From positions 1 through 64,000 of the forward strand of contig REAS01000043.1 in assembly GCA_004294495.1 (NCBI GenBank): 64,000 nucleotides of DNA. Reading direction: 5' to 3'. The translations under genes and the position numbers were made by a program. The notes beneath the pieces are model-generated. The model saw nothing but the letters and a program-made list of their open reading frames with translations, had not been told where the DNA came from and did not search any database. The DNA comes from Sphingobacteriales bacterium. Its GTDB lineage: Bacteria > Bacteroidota > Bacteroidia > Sphingobacteriales > Sphingobacteriaceae. The stretch's first letter is position 1. Every line of letters starts with the position of its first letter. Of the stretch, positions 26,737 through 36,555 are shown in pieces.

Positions 26737-28842
26737 TTACGATATTTTGTCTAAAGTTATACCAGTTTTTGTTTGTATAAAATAGTTTTTAATTAATTCG
26801 TTTTTAGGATTTTTTAAATCTGGGTCTTCCTCAAAAAGTTGAATAACCGTATTGCGAGCTTCCATTAATATTTGCTGGTCGAGAGCTAAATCAGCAATTT
26901 TTAAATCCAAAACACCGCTTTGTTCTTTGCCCTCAATATTACCGGGCCCACGTAATTGCAAATCTATTTCCGAAATTTTAAAACCATCTTGAGTTTGCAC
27001 CATTGTTTGTAATCGTGTACGCCCATCTTTGGTTAATTTTTGAGACGACATTAAGATACAAAACGAATAATCGGCGCCACGGCCAACCCTACCCCTCAAT
27101 TGGTGCAATTGCGAAAGACCAAAACGTTCGGCGTTTTCAATAACCATTACGGTAGCGTTGGGCACATTTACGCCAACTTCTATAACTGTTGTGGCAACCA
27201 TAATTTGAGTTTCGCCTTTTACAAAACGCTGCATTTCAAACTCTTTATCTTTAGCTTTCATTTGCCCGTGTACAATACTAATTTTGTATTGAGGCAATGG
27301 AAATTCGGTAGCAATAACTTCGCAACCTTCTAATAAGTTTTTAAGATCGAGGGTTGCGCTTTCTTTTATTAAAGGATAAACCACATAAACTTGCCTGCCT
27401 TTAGCAATCTCTTGTTGCATTAACCCAAACTTGCGTAACCTTTGGTTTTCGTACAAATGCAAAGTTTCTATGGGTTTTCTACCGGCGGGGAGTTCATCTA
27501 TTACCGAAACATCTAAATCACCATAAAGTGTCATGGCTAATGTACGCGGAATTGGCGTTGCTGTCATTACCAAAATATGTGGCGGTATGATATTTTTACG
27601 CCAAAGTTTGGCTCTTTGCTCAACACCAAAACGGTGTTGTTCGTCTATTACCGCTAAACCCAGATTTTTAAAAACCACAGGGTCTTCTATTAAAGCATGT
27701 GTACCTATTAAAATATTAAGTTGGCCTGATAAAAGTTGTTGGTGTAAAATTCGACGCTCTTTTGTTTTGGTTGATCCAGTAAGCAAGGCAATATTTACAA
27801 AATCATTTTTTAACAATGCTTTTAAAGAATGGTAATGTTGAGTTGCTAAAATTTCTGTTGGTGCCATTAAACAAGTTTGGTAACCATTATCTATTGCCAA
27901 AAGCATTACCATTAAAGCAACCACGGTTTTTCCAGATCCTACATCGCCTTGCACTAAACGGTTCATTTGTATGCCCTTTTGTGTATCTAATCTTATTTCC
28001 TTAATTACTCTTTTCTGGGCATCTGTAAGTGTAAAAGGCAATAAGTTATGAAAAAAATAGGTAAATTTATCTCCAACCTTAGTAAATACATTTCCTTTAA
28101 ATTTTTGCGTACGTAAAAGTTTGGTACGCAAAAGCTTTAGCTGAATAAAAAATAACTCCTCGAATTTTAAAGTATTAGTAGCAAATTTTAAAGTTTGAGA
28201 ATTAATCGGAAAATGGATATTTTTTAAAGCATCAACCGAATGGTATAAGTGGTATTTATCGGTAATATATTGAGGTAAAACATTATTTATATGTGGCAAA
28301 CTTTGTTGTAAAAGTGTGGCAATAATCTTTTGTATACCTTTCGAGTCTAAACCAAATATTTTAAGCTTTTCGGTCGATGAATAAACTGGTTGTAAAGTTA
28401 GGTTACCATAATTAGGATTGGTAGATTGGTAAAGCTCTAACTCGGGGTGTGTAATTTGCTTTTTACCATTAAAAAACGAAACTTTTCCAAAAATGACATA
28501 AAGACTATTAGGTTGCAAGTTTTTTTCTATCCATTTAATAGATTGAAACCAAACCAATTCAATATTTCCAGTATCATCGTTTGCTTGTGCAACTAAACGT
28601 TTGGCACTCTTTTCCCCTATAACTTCAACCGATTTTAAACGTACAATAATCTGAATAAGAGACAAATTATCTACAATTTCATTTATTTTATAAAATTTTG
28701 TTCTGTCGATATATCTAAATGGATAGTGACTCAGTAAATCGTAATAAACAAAAATACCCAGTTCCTTTCTTAATAAATCGGCCCGTTGTGGCCCAACTCC
28801 TTTTAAAAATTCGACAGGTGTTTTTAAAAACGGTATTTCCAA
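26737..28842 (-). CDS. recG: ATP-dependent DNA helicase RecG
   Basis: A 701-aa superfamily 2 helicase that remodels stalled replication forks and branched recombination intermediates. The N-terminal wedge/OB domain (about 1-250) is followed by the helicase core with Walker A GDVGSGKTVVALM, motif II as DEQH in DEQHRFGVEQR, TATPIPRTLAMT, and the C-terminal QLRGRVGRGADYSFCIL motif VI. Length and order are normal. It sits between an EamA transporter gene (8 bp upstream) and the MFS gene (7 bp downstream), all leftward, so it is likely co-transcribed with unrelated functions. Confidence 0.96.
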   Translation of the reverse strand: MEIPFLKTPVEFLKGVGPQRADLLRKELGIFVYYDLLSHYPFRYIDRTKFYKINEIVDNLSLIQIIVRLKSVEVIGEKSAKRLVAQANDDTGNIELVWFQSIKWIEKNLQPNSLYVIFGKVSFFNGKKQITHPELELYQSTNPNYGNLTLQPVYSSTEKLKIFGLDSKGIQKIIATLLQQSLPHINNVLPQYITDKYHLYHSVDALKNIHFPINSQTLKFATNTLKFEELFFIQLKLLRTKLLRTQKFKGNVFTKVGDKFTYFFHNLLPFTLTDAQKRVIKEIRLDTQKGIQMNRLVQGDVGSGKTVVALMVMLLAIDNGYQTCLMAPTEILATQHYHSLKALLKNDFVNIALLTGSTKTKERRILHQQLLSGQLNILIGTHALIEDPVVFKNLGLAVIDEQHRFGVEQRAKLWRKNIIPPHILVMTATPIPRTLAMTLYGDLDVSVIDELPAGRKPIETLHLYENQRLRKFGLMQQEIAKGRQVYVVYPLIKESATLDLKNLLEGCEVIATEFPLPQYKISIVHGQMKAKDKEFEMQRFVKGETQIMVATTVIEVGVNVPNATVMVIENAERFGLSQLHQLRGRVGRGADYSFCILMSSQKLTKDGRTRLQTMVQTQDGFKISEIDLQLRGPGNIEGKEQSGVLDLKIADLALDQQILMEARNTVIQLFEEDPDLKNPKNELIKNYFIQTKTGITLDKIS

Positions 28843-28849
28843 AATTAAG

Positions 28850-29764
28850 CTAGCTTAAGGTTTCGTTTTTTTTTGAAAAAATCTCAAACAAAATATCCCG
28901 ATTAAATAATATTGCTAAAAAAAATAATATTGCATAAAAAACCAGTTGTTGCTGGGTAATTTGCTCTTTATAATATAATGTAGCTATCGAAAAAGATATT
29001 ATTGGGTTGATATAAATAGAAATACCAATAGTTGATGATGGTAAACCCTCTAAAGCATATAAGCTTAAAAGTAAAGGAACAATTGTAAAAAAAATAGATA
29101 TTACTGAAACATTCCCCCAAAAAGTAATATCCTTAGGTGTTAAATAAGATTGATAAAAGTAAAAGGGTAGCAATAAAAGCAACGCAATAAAAAGCTGTAA
29201 ACCAAGCATAATTAAATTATCAACTTGCTTTATAAATTTTTGTATAATTAAAAACAATGCGTAAGATAAAGCTATCATAAACGACCACATAATTTCTTCA
29301 AAGGAACCTGTTGCTAAACCAACTATACAAAAAAATGCTAAAGCCAAAGCAACATACTTAATGTTGGTTAACGGTTCTTTTAATAATAGTTTACCACCTA
29401 ATGCTGTAACAAGCGGGCAAAGTAAATAGGCAAAAGCGCATGCTTTTAAACTAATATGGTTTATTACATATATAAAAGTGAGCCAATTAAGGGTAATTAG
29501 CACCGCCGATATAAAAATTAAAAACAATATTTTATTTCGATAATTTTTATCTAATGATTTAATGGTTAAAAAATTAGTAATTAATACTTTCCTTTTATAC
29601 ACAACCGAAATTGCACAAACCATTAAAAAGGCTATAACTACACGCCAAGTAAGTATTTGGTAGGCCGTATATAATTTTAATGCCCTTAATGGAAAAACCA
29701 TAAAACCCCATAATGCGCCTGCAGAAAGTATTGCAATAAGGTGTGAAGGTTTTTGCGATTTCAA
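28850..29764 (-). CDS. EamA/DMT family transporter
   Basis: A 304-aa protein with ten predicted transmembrane helices arranged as two EamA repeats. The start ALWGFMVFPLRAL and the middle CAFAYLLCPLVTALGG resemble RarD-like members of the drug/metabolite transporter superfamily. The substrate cannot be told; characterised relatives export metabolites, amino acids or drugs. It lies 2 bp from ridA upstream and 8 bp from recG downstream on the same strand, so it is part of a compact leftward operon. It could be involved in metabolite export linked to RidA, but that is only neighbourhood inference. Confidence 0.85.
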   Translation of the reverse strand: MKSQKPSHLIAILSAGALWGFMVFPLRALKLYTAYQILTWRVVIAFLMVCAISVVYKRKVLITNFLTIKSLDKNYRNKILFLIFISAVLITLNWLTFIYVINHISLKACAFAYLLCPLVTALGGKLLLKEPLTNIKYVALALAFFCIVGLATGSFEEIMWSFMIALSYALFLIIQKFIKQVDNLIMLGLQLFIALLLLLPFYFYQSYLTPKDITFWGNVSVISIFFTIVPLLLSLYALEGLPSSTIGISIYINPIISFSIATLYYKEQITQQQLVFYAILFFLAILFNRDILFEIFSKKNETLS

Positions 29765-29766
29765 AT

Positions 29767-30144
29767 TTATTTTATGGCTATTGCCGATATTTCGACATTT
29801 ACATTTTTTGGTAGCGTTTTTACCGCTACTGTTTCGCGAGCGGCGTAATTGGAACTAAAGAAAGTACCATAAACTTGATTTACTTTAGCAAAATCATCCA
29901 TATTGGTTAAAAATATAGTAGTTTTTACAACATTTTCGCACTCCATATCAGCAGCTTGTAATACTGCTTGTAGGTTTTGCAATACCTGTGTAGTTTCTAC
30001 TTCAATTGTTTGGGTTACTAAATTACCGCTTTGTGGGTTTATAGCAATTTGCCCCGAAATATATAAAGTATTACCAGCCAGAACGGCTTGGCTGTATGGA
30101 CCAATTGGTAGTGGGGCGTTTGCTGTTAAAATTATTTTTTTCAT
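29767..30144 (-). CDS. ridA: RidA family enamine/imine deaminase
   Basis: A 125-aa trimeric enzyme that hydrolyses reactive enamines and imines (such as 2-aminoacrylate) released by PLP enzymes. The conserved substrate-binding arginine is R103 in AARETVAVKTLP, and the fold signatures PIGPYSQAV and LYISGQIAINP are present. Length is typical. It is second in a leftward operon: a 47-aa membrane protein gene ends 3 bp before it and an EamA transporter gene starts 2 bp after it. It acts in the cytoplasm as metabolite-damage control. Confidence 0.95.
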   Translation of the reverse strand: MKKIILTANAPLPIGPYSQAVLAGNTLYISGQIAINPQSGNLVTQTIEVETTQVLQNLQAVLQAADMECENVVKTTIFLTNMDDFAKVNQVYGTFFSSNYAARETVAVKTLPKNVNVEISAIAIK

Positions 30145-30147
30145 GTG

Positions 30148-30291
30148 CTATTTCTTAAGTATAAACCAGTCAATTAGTTTCCAAACTATACCACCTAAAA
30201 ACATTAAAATAGCAACGCGATTTATCCAGTGCATAACTTTAAGATTAAAATTGGTTGGCCTATTAGGATCTGATTTTCTAAAAAAATACAT
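30148..30291 (-). CDS. Small single-pass membrane protein, DUF6728-like
   Basis: A 47-aa gene that is easily overlooked. It starts with MYFFRKSDPNRPTNFNLKVM and continues HWINRVAILMFLGGIVWKLI, so a basic polar head is followed by one transmembrane helix. I recall small Bacteroidota proteins with FFRKxDPNRPTNxNLK, annotated as DUF6728; the match is from memory. The stop is 3 bp before the ridA start, so it heads the leftward operon. The ompA terminator hairpin lies just upstream of it, so its own promoter must be in or near 30292-30345. No function is known. Confidence 0.65.
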   Translation of the reverse strand: MYFFRKSDPNRPTNFNLKVMHWINRVAILMFLGGIVWKLIDWFILKK

Positions 30292-30310
30292 AACAGTAAA
30301 GGTATAAATA

Positions 30311-30344
30311 AAAAAAGAGCCTCGAACAATCGAGACTCTTTTTT
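30311..30344 (-). terminator. Intrinsic terminator of ompA
   Basis: Stem AAAAAAGAG and CTCG (30311-30324) pairs with CGAG and CTCTTTTTT (30331-30344), with one bulged base each side. Read leftward it ends in a T run, about 20 bp after the ompA stop. It also separates ompA from the ridA operon. Confidence 0.8.
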
Positions 30345-30362
30345 AAAAGTTAAATTTTAAAA

Positions 30363-31823
30363 TTATTTTTTGAACTCAACTCTACGGTTAAGCATACGAC
30401 CTTCTTCGGTATCGTTTGATGCAATTGGACGAGTTTCACCATAACCTTTCACAATTACTTTCTTTGAATCTACTCCTGCGTTAACTAAATATGTTTTAAC
30501 AGCAGTTGCTCTATCAATTGATAACTGCATGTTATATTCAGAAGTACCTTCAATTGAAGCGTGACCAGCTAAACCCATTTTGGCAGATTTCGATGCGTTT
30601 AACATTGAAACCATTCTGTCTAAAGTTGCATAAGATGCTGTTTTAAGTACACTTGAATTAAATTCGAATTGTATATTATCTTTTGAAGTAGCGACACCAC
30701 CTGCAGTTTCAGTTCCTTCAGCAACAGGACAACCGTTTAATTCGGTAGTACCTTTTTCTGTTGGACAAGTATCTTTGTAATCAGGAATACCATCACCATC
30801 TGTATCTAATATACGACCGCTAGCATCAACAGCTGCACCAGCTGGAGTGTTGTTGTCTTTATCAAACTGATCTGCAACACCATCTCCATCAGTATCTTTT
30901 TTCAAATCAGTTACCGCTTGCTCAACATTAGTAACCCGGCCTTTTAGAGCTTCAACTTCTTGACGTAATGCAGGATCTTTTAATTCATCATACATCATTG
31001 CAATTGGGTTAACGTAGTTTAAGTCTGGCTTAGTTTTATTACCTATAACAAACTCTAAACCACCACGGTAAACAGAAAATTTATCTAAGTTACTTTTAGC
31101 GTAGTAACCATCAAAGTTATCGGCATCAATAAATTTCATATCGTATCCTAGATCTAAACTAACAATTTCTGATAATCTAAATTTAAAGCCTAAACCAACA
31201 GGAACGTAAGTAGCTTTCATGTATTCGTTATTTTTGTCGTCACCGTACTTACCTTTAAAATCAGCAGCTGGAGTACCATCGCCTTTTTTGTAAGATTCGT
31301 ATAATTTAACGTTGTAAGCCATGTAACCAAAACCTGCAGTAACATAAAATTTTGCAGCGTTAGTTCTTTTAATAAAATCAAAAGTAAAAACGTTTAAAAC
31401 TCCACTTAAATTTACATCGTAACCAACTTCAGTTTTAGCCGTACTCAAAGGTACGCCTGGCGCCCAAGATGAGAAAAATGGTTGTTGCTTATTGTAAGCA
31501 ATAACTTCACCTCTTGCAATATTAGCTTGAATACCAAAAGTGTTTGATAATTGCTTTCTTAGGTTAATGCCATAATACAATCCAAATGTAGCATCACCCA
31601 ATTTTTGGTTTGCACCTAAATCGTTTCTGCCACCTAATAATACACCAGGTGCAGTTGCGCCACCAAATACACCAACTGTCATGGTTCTAAATTGTTTTCT
31701 TCCGCCAAAGGTTTTCGCAGAAGTTGTAGTTGTTGTCATCGTAGAATCTTGTGCGTTTGCTGCAATAGCAAAAGCAGTAACCAACGATAGGGCAACTGTT
31801 TTCTTTAATGTAGAGTAATTCAT
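30363..31823 (-). CDS. OmpA family outer-membrane protein with thrombospondin type 3 repeats
   Basis: A 486-aa protein with a signal peptide cleaved after AANAQ (about residue 25). A beta-barrel domain follows (about 45-270). Next come a short helical linker and Ca-binding thrombospondin type 3 repeats (DTDGDGIPDYKDTCP). The C-terminal OmpA domain (about 380-486) has GHASIEGTSEYNMQLSIDRA and GYGETRPIASNDTEEGRMLNRRVEF and binds peptidoglycan. This layout is characteristic of abundant Bacteroidota outer-membrane porin-like proteins that tether the outer membrane to the wall. It is monocistronic with its own terminator, and its codon use looks highly expressed (regular spellings). Confidence 0.93.
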   Translation of the reverse strand: MNYSTLKKTVALSLVTAFAIAANAQDSTMTTTTTSAKTFGGRKQFRTMTVGVFGGATAPGVLLGGRNDLGANQKLGDATFGLYYGINLRKQLSNTFGIQANIARGEVIAYNKQQPFFSSWAPGVPLSTAKTEVGYDVNLSGVLNVFTFDFIKRTNAAKFYVTAGFGYMAYNVKLYESYKKGDGTPAADFKGKYGDDKNNEYMKATYVPVGLGFKFRLSEIVSLDLGYDMKFIDADNFDGYYAKSNLDKFSVYRGGLEFVIGNKTKPDLNYVNPIAMMYDELKDPALRQEVEALKGRVTNVEQAVTDLKKDTDGDGVADQFDKDNNTPAGAAVDASGRILDTDGDGIPDYKDTCPTEKGTTELNGCPVAEGTETAGGVATSKDNIQFEFNSSVLKTASYATLDRMVSMLNASKSAKMGLAGHASIEGTSEYNMQLSIDRATAVKTYLVNAGVDSKKVIVKGYGETRPIASNDTEEGRMLNRRVEFKK

Positions 31824-31984
31824 AATTTTTTTTTTAGGGTTAAAATTTCTAATTGCTTTAAATTTTTTTGTAAAAATAATTTTTAAGTTTGATTTTTACA
31901 AATAAAACAAACTTCATTCCAAAAATAATTATACAAATATGTAATTTTTTTAATCATTTCACAATAATTATTAAAAACTTTAAA

Positions 31985-33280
31985 ATGAAATATAAACCAA
32001 TAGATAATAAATTATTTATAAATAATCGAAAAAAATTCAGTAAAAACCTACAAAACAGTTCGTTATGTTTAATAAATTCTAATTACGAGTACTTAAAAAG
32101 TGGAGACCAAGGGTTTGGTTTTAAACAAAATGTTGATTTATTTTATTTAACAGGTATAGACCAAGCTGAAACAATTTTGTTGCTTTTCCCTAATTTTTAT
32201 AATAAAACTTATCATGAAGTGCTGTTTATTAAGTACACAAGTGTAGAAATTTCGCTTTGGGAGGGCAATAAATTAACACTTGATGAAGCTAAATTAAAAT
32301 CGGGTATCGAAACTGTGTTATGGATTTCGGATTTTGACAACATTTTAGCTTCATTAGTAAATTATGCGTACAATATTTATTTAAATACAAATGAAAACGA
32401 CCGAAATCAAGCAGGATTGATAGATGGTAACCTAAAATTTATAACAGAAATTAAACAAAAATACCCTTTACATAATTTTTTAAGGGCAGCGCCTATTTTT
32501 AAACAGTTGCGGGCAATAAAATCAGAAACCGAGGTTGACTTAATTATAACTGCCTGCAACATTACCAAAGATGCTTTTAATAAAGTTTTAAAATGCGTTA
32601 AACCCAACATTACCGAATACGAAATTGAGGCAGAAATAATTTATGAGTTTATAAAACAAAGAGCAACTGGGCATGCTTATTCTCCAATTATAGCATCGGG
32701 CAAAAATGCGTGTATATTACATTACAACGATAATAACCAGATTTGTAAAGATGGTGATGTGATTTTAATGGATTTTGGCGCCGAGTATGCAAATTATAAT
32801 GCTGATTTAAGTAGAAGCATCCCGGTAAACGGAAAATTTACTAAACGACAAAAAAATGTTTATAAATCCGTATTGAATGTAATGAACGAAGCAAAAAAAA
32901 TGTTAGTAGCTGGTACCGTTTGGTCGCAATATCAAGAAGAAGTAGGTAAAATAATGACACATGAATTAATAAATCTAAATTTATTAACCAAACACGATGT
33001 TGAAAAACAAGACCCTAAAATGCCCGCTTATAAAAAATATTTTATGCATGGCACCTCGCACCATTTAGGTTTAGATGTACACGATTTAGCCAGCCGCTGC
33101 CAACCTTTTGCCGTAGGTAACATTTTAACTTGTGAGCCAGGTATTTATATTTTAGAAGAAAATTTAGGTATAAGATTAGAAAACAACATATTAATAACTG
33201 AAGATGGCCCTTTAGACCTTATGGCTAATATACCTATTGAAATTGATGAAATTGAAACATTAATGAATGCTAAAATTTAG
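31985..33280 (+). CDS. pepP: Xaa-Pro aminopeptidase (aminopeptidase P, M24B)
   Basis: A dimetal peptidase that removes N-terminal residues preceding proline. The creatinase N-terminal domain spans ~1-165 and the pita-bread catalytic domain ~175-431. Metal ligands are visible as Asp in LMDFGAEYANYNADLSRS (two Asp), His in HGTSHHLGLDVHD, and Glu in LTCEPGIYI and IRLENNILI. I choose the ATG at 31985 (431 aa, start MKYKPIDNKLF). An upstream in-frame start at 31889 would add 32 residues rich in Asn and Ile that resemble spacer sequence. It is divergent from ompA and probably monocistronic. Confidence 0.92.
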   Translation: MKYKPIDNKLFINNRKKFSKNLQNSSLCLINSNYEYLKSGDQGFGFKQNVDLFYLTGIDQAETILLLFPNFYNKTYHEVLFIKYTSVEISLWEGNKLTLDEAKLKSGIETVLWISDFDNILASLVNYAYNIYLNTNENDRNQAGLIDGNLKFITEIKQKYPLHNFLRAAPIFKQLRAIKSETEVDLIITACNITKDAFNKVLKCVKPNITEYEIEAEIIYEFIKQRATGHAYSPIIASGKNACILHYNDNNQICKDGDVILMDFGAEYANYNADLSRSIPVNGKFTKRQKNVYKSVLNVMNEAKKMLVAGTVWSQYQEEVGKIMTHELINLNLLTKHDVEKQDPKMPAYKKYFMHGTSHHLGLDVHDLASRCQPFAVGNILTCEPGIYILEENLGIRLENNILITEDGPLDLMANIPIEIDEIETLMNAKI

Positions 33281-33481
33281 TATAGCTGCATTTAATGCCT
33301 CATTAAAAATAAATTTGCTTTTTTTAGAAAAAAAAATCTTCAATTTATCTGTTATAAAACAACAACTTAGTTTCTAATTTATATATGCTATCCTATTATA
33401 AAAAAACAAAGCAATTAATTAATTGTATTTTTACAGTAAATAAGAATTGTTTACATTGCCAAATTATAAATTGCACAATTA

Positions 33482-35413
33482 ATGGAAGTACAAGCAGGTA
33501 AATTATTGTCAGAAATAATATTCCCTTCCGATTTAAAAAAATTTAAAGCAGAAGAATTAAAAGCTGTTTGCGACGAATTGCGACAATACATTATTGATGT
33601 TGTATCGGTAAATGGTGGGCATTTTGGCGCAAGCTTAGGCGTGGTTGAACTTACGGTTGCATTGCACTATGTATTAAATACACCCTACGACCAATTAATT
33701 TGGGATGTGGGACATCAAGCTTATGGGCATAAAATTTTAACGGGCAGGCGAGCTCAGTTTCATACCAACCGGTTGTACAAAGGCTTAAGTGGTTTTCCAA
33801 AAAGAAGCGAAAGCGAATACGATACTTTTGGTGTTGGCCATTCTTCAACTTCTATATCAGCCGCTTTGGGTATGGCAGTAGCCTCTCAACTTAAAGGAGA
33901 AAAAAACAAACAACATGTAGCCGTTATTGGCGATGGCGCAATGACAGCCGGCTTAGCTTTTGAAGCAATGAACCATGCAGGTATAGAAAACTCTAACCTA
34001 TTGGTAATTTTGAACGACAATTGCATGTCTATTGACCCTAACGTTGGTGCGCTTAAAGAATATTTAACCGATATAACTACAAGTAAATCATACAACCGTT
34101 TTCGGGATGATGTTTCGTCGGTATTAAGTAAAATATCGGAACTTGGGCCAAACGCTCACGAATTGGTAAAAAAAATTGAAAAAAGTATTAAAGGTACCAT
34201 CCTTAAAAAAAGTAACTTATTTGAGTCGTTAAAATTTAGATATTTTGGACCTATTGATGGCCATGATGTAGAACATTTAGTAAAAGTTATTAACGATTTA
34301 AAACAGATACCCGGCCCTAAACTTTTACACTGCGTTACTGTAAAAGGTAAAGGTTATGCATTGGCAGAGAAAGACCAAACCAAATGGCATGCTCCAGGTT
34401 TATTTGATAAAATTACAGGTGAAATCAAAAAAACTGTTTCAACAAAATTGCAACCACCAAAATATCAAGATGTTTTTGGGCATACAATGGTTGAACTTGC
34501 CGAAAAAAATTTAAAAATTGTGGGTATTACACCAGCTATGCCCTCAGGCTGTTCATTAAATATAATGATGAAAGCAATGGCTCATAGAGCTTTTGATGTA
34601 GGTATTGCAGAGCAGCATGCGGTAACTTTTTCGGCTGGCTTAGCAACACAAGGTATGGTACCCTTTTGTAATATTTACTCAACTTTTATGCAACGGGCTT
34701 ACGACCAAGTTATACATGATGTTGCACTACAAAAATTGCCTGTAATATTTTGTTTAGACAGGGCTGGTATGGCTGGTGCAGATGGCCCAACACATCATGG
34801 CGCATATGATATTGCATTTTTTAGATGTATACCGAATATGATAGTTTCGGCTCCGATGAACGAAGAGGAATTAAGAAATTTGATGTACACGGCACAATTA
34901 GAGCCTTTACCTGGGTCTTTTTCTATTCGTTATCCACGCGGAAATGGTGTTTTAACAGATTGGCGACGAGAGTTTAAAGCTATAGAAATTGGTACCGCTC
35001 GTAAAATATGTGATGGAGAAGATATTGCCATATTATCGCTAGGGCATATAGGAAATGAAGTAGTAAATGCTTGCAAAGATTTAAACACCGAAGGTTACCA
35101 CCCCGCACATTACGATATGCGCTTTGCAAAGCCTTTAGATGAAAAATTACTACATCATATTTTTAGTAATTTTAAATCGGTATTAACCGTAGAAGATGGC
35201 TGTTTACAAGGCGGTATAGGATCGGCTATTGTTGAATTTATGGCCGATAACAATTATAAAACCCAGGTAAAAAGATTAGGAATTCCAGATGCAATTATTG
35301 AACATGGCGAACAAAGCGAATTATGGGCTGAGTGTGGCTACGATACAAAATCTATTCAAGCAGCTGTAAAATCATTAGTTAGCCCAAGAGTTACTAATAG
35401 TTTAGTTGGGTAA
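33482..35413 (+). CDS. dxs: 1-deoxy-D-xylulose-5-phosphate synthase
   Basis: A 643-aa thiamine diphosphate enzyme that condenses pyruvate and glyceraldehyde 3-phosphate, the first step of the MEP isoprenoid pathway, also feeding thiamine and PLP synthesis. The ThDP-binding signature runs from GDGAMTAGLAFEAMNHAG to NDN. The family markers WDVGHQAYGHKILTGR, GHSSTSISAALGMA and DRAGMAGADGPTHHGAYD are present, and the C-terminal transketolase domain ends with EDGCLQGGIGSAI. Length is typical (~620-640). It is monocistronic here; the convergent glycosyltransferase gene ends 10 bp beyond its stop. Confidence 0.97.
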   Translation: MEVQAGKLLSEIIFPSDLKKFKAEELKAVCDELRQYIIDVVSVNGGHFGASLGVVELTVALHYVLNTPYDQLIWDVGHQAYGHKILTGRRAQFHTNRLYKGLSGFPKRSESEYDTFGVGHSSTSISAALGMAVASQLKGEKNKQHVAVIGDGAMTAGLAFEAMNHAGIENSNLLVILNDNCMSIDPNVGALKEYLTDITTSKSYNRFRDDVSSVLSKISELGPNAHELVKKIEKSIKGTILKKSNLFESLKFRYFGPIDGHDVEHLVKVINDLKQIPGPKLLHCVTVKGKGYALAEKDQTKWHAPGLFDKITGEIKKTVSTKLQPPKYQDVFGHTMVELAEKNLKIVGITPAMPSGCSLNIMMKAMAHRAFDVGIAEQHAVTFSAGLATQGMVPFCNIYSTFMQRAYDQVIHDVALQKLPVIFCLDRAGMAGADGPTHHGAYDIAFFRCIPNMIVSAPMNEEELRNLMYTAQLEPLPGSFSIRYPRGNGVLTDWRREFKAIEIGTARKICDGEDIAILSLGHIGNEVVNACKDLNTEGYHPAHYDMRFAKPLDEKLLHHIFSNFKSVLTVEDGCLQGGIGSAIVEFMADNNYKTQVKRLGIPDAIIEHGEQSELWAECGYDTKSIQAAVKSLVSPRVTNSLVG

Positions 35414-35423
35414 AACAATAAAA

Positions 35424-36491
35424 TTAACTAAATTTTAAGCTGTGCATTTTCTTATAAAAAGCTATGGTTTGATTAAAATGATTATCCCAATTGTACATTT
35501 TTGCTCTTACTAAACCTTTGTTAATTAACGCATTTTTAAAATCTAAGTTATTTAATGATAATATAGCCTCTACAAATGCTTTGGTGTTTTTGGGGTCGTC
35601 AATTAGTATTGCGGCATCGCCAGCAACTTCAACAATTGCTTTAGTTGCACAAGATATTACCACACAACCGGCTTTCATAGCCTCTAGAACGGGCATTCCA
35701 AAACCCTCGTAGTAAGTTGGGTAAAATAAGCAATAAGCATTATTGTAAAGTTGATTTAACACATCGGTTTTTACCTCTTTCATGTAAGAATACCTATTGC
35801 CTATTTTATTTTTAATAATAGCTATTTCGTTTAATTGCAGGTTATCACCACCAATTATTAAAAGTTCAAAATCGGGCAATTGAGCCATAGCGTCTAAACA
35901 TATATTAAAGTTTTTGTAATCTTTTCGTCCACCAATAAAAATTATTTGTTTTTTAGTGGTTAAGATTTTATTTTCATTACAAAAAAAACTTTCGGAACAG
36001 CCGTGATAAATAACCACAGTTTTAAGCGGGTTAATATTTGGATAATGAGCTAATAAGCTGTTCAATGTAGTTTGTGAAACGCAAATTATTCCATCGGCTT
36101 TTTTTATTGCTGCCGATTGTAAAATAATTTTAAGCTTTCGGCGCAAGCCTGTAATCATTCCCATTTCGCCAGCTAAATCGTGTAGAGTAATAATATTACA
36201 AATATTTTTTTGCAAGCTAACCCTAAAGTAACTAGAGTGATAAATGCTTTTTGAAGGCAATATGTTCAGCAATGGTAAAATACGTGAGATTTTTAGGGGT
36301 ATTTTAAACTCCCATTTTACTTTTTTATGCCACCGCAAATTGTTACTTAATATACATTTGTTATCTGTACGTTTAAGAAGGGTAACATCAAGATCTGATT
36401 GGTTTATATGGCTTAAAAATTCGGCCCAATAAACCGAGATACCGCCAACAGTTTGCAAAGAGAATATGATGTCATCTAAAAATATGGGCAT
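35424..36491 (-). CDS. Glycosyltransferase family 4
   Basis: A 355-aa GT-B glycosyltransferase, probably peripheral to the inner membrane. The N-terminal acceptor domain has SLQTVGGISVYWAEF near the start. The C-terminal donor domain carries the GT4 signature EGFGMPVLEAMKAGC (the E-x7-E motif) and DAAILIDDPKN. The donor sugar is not predictable. It is the last gene of a leftward polysaccharide run and follows another glycosyltransferase gene after a 64-bp gap. GDP-fucose from gmd-fcl or GDP-mannose could be donors, but this is guesswork. Confidence 0.88.
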   Translation of the reverse strand: MPIFLDDIIFSLQTVGGISVYWAEFLSHINQSDLDVTLLKRTDNKCILSNNLRWHKKVKWEFKIPLKISRILPLLNILPSKSIYHSSYFRVSLQKNICNIITLHDLAGEMGMITGLRRKLKIILQSAAIKKADGIICVSQTTLNSLLAHYPNINPLKTVVIYHGCSESFFCNENKILTTKKQIIFIGGRKDYKNFNICLDAMAQLPDFELLIIGGDNLQLNEIAIIKNKIGNRYSYMKEVKTDVLNQLYNNAYCLFYPTYYEGFGMPVLEAMKAGCVVISCATKAIVEVAGDAAILIDDPKNTKAFVEAILSLNNLDFKNALINKGLVRAKMYNWDNHFNQTIAFYKKMHSLKFS

Positions 36492-36555
36492 TATAAATTT
36501 GTATTTGAAAATCGGAAATTGAATTTAACAACTTAATAAAACATTGGTTGAATAG

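Noticed and set aside
30903-31823. Possible second gene within the ompA frame
   Set aside because: The barrel, repeat and OmpA domains form one continuous reading frame with a single signal peptide.
31889-31984. Upstream extension of pepP
   Set aside because: The extra 32 residues are AT-driven Asn/Ile/Phe sequence; the homologous part begins at the ATG at 31985.
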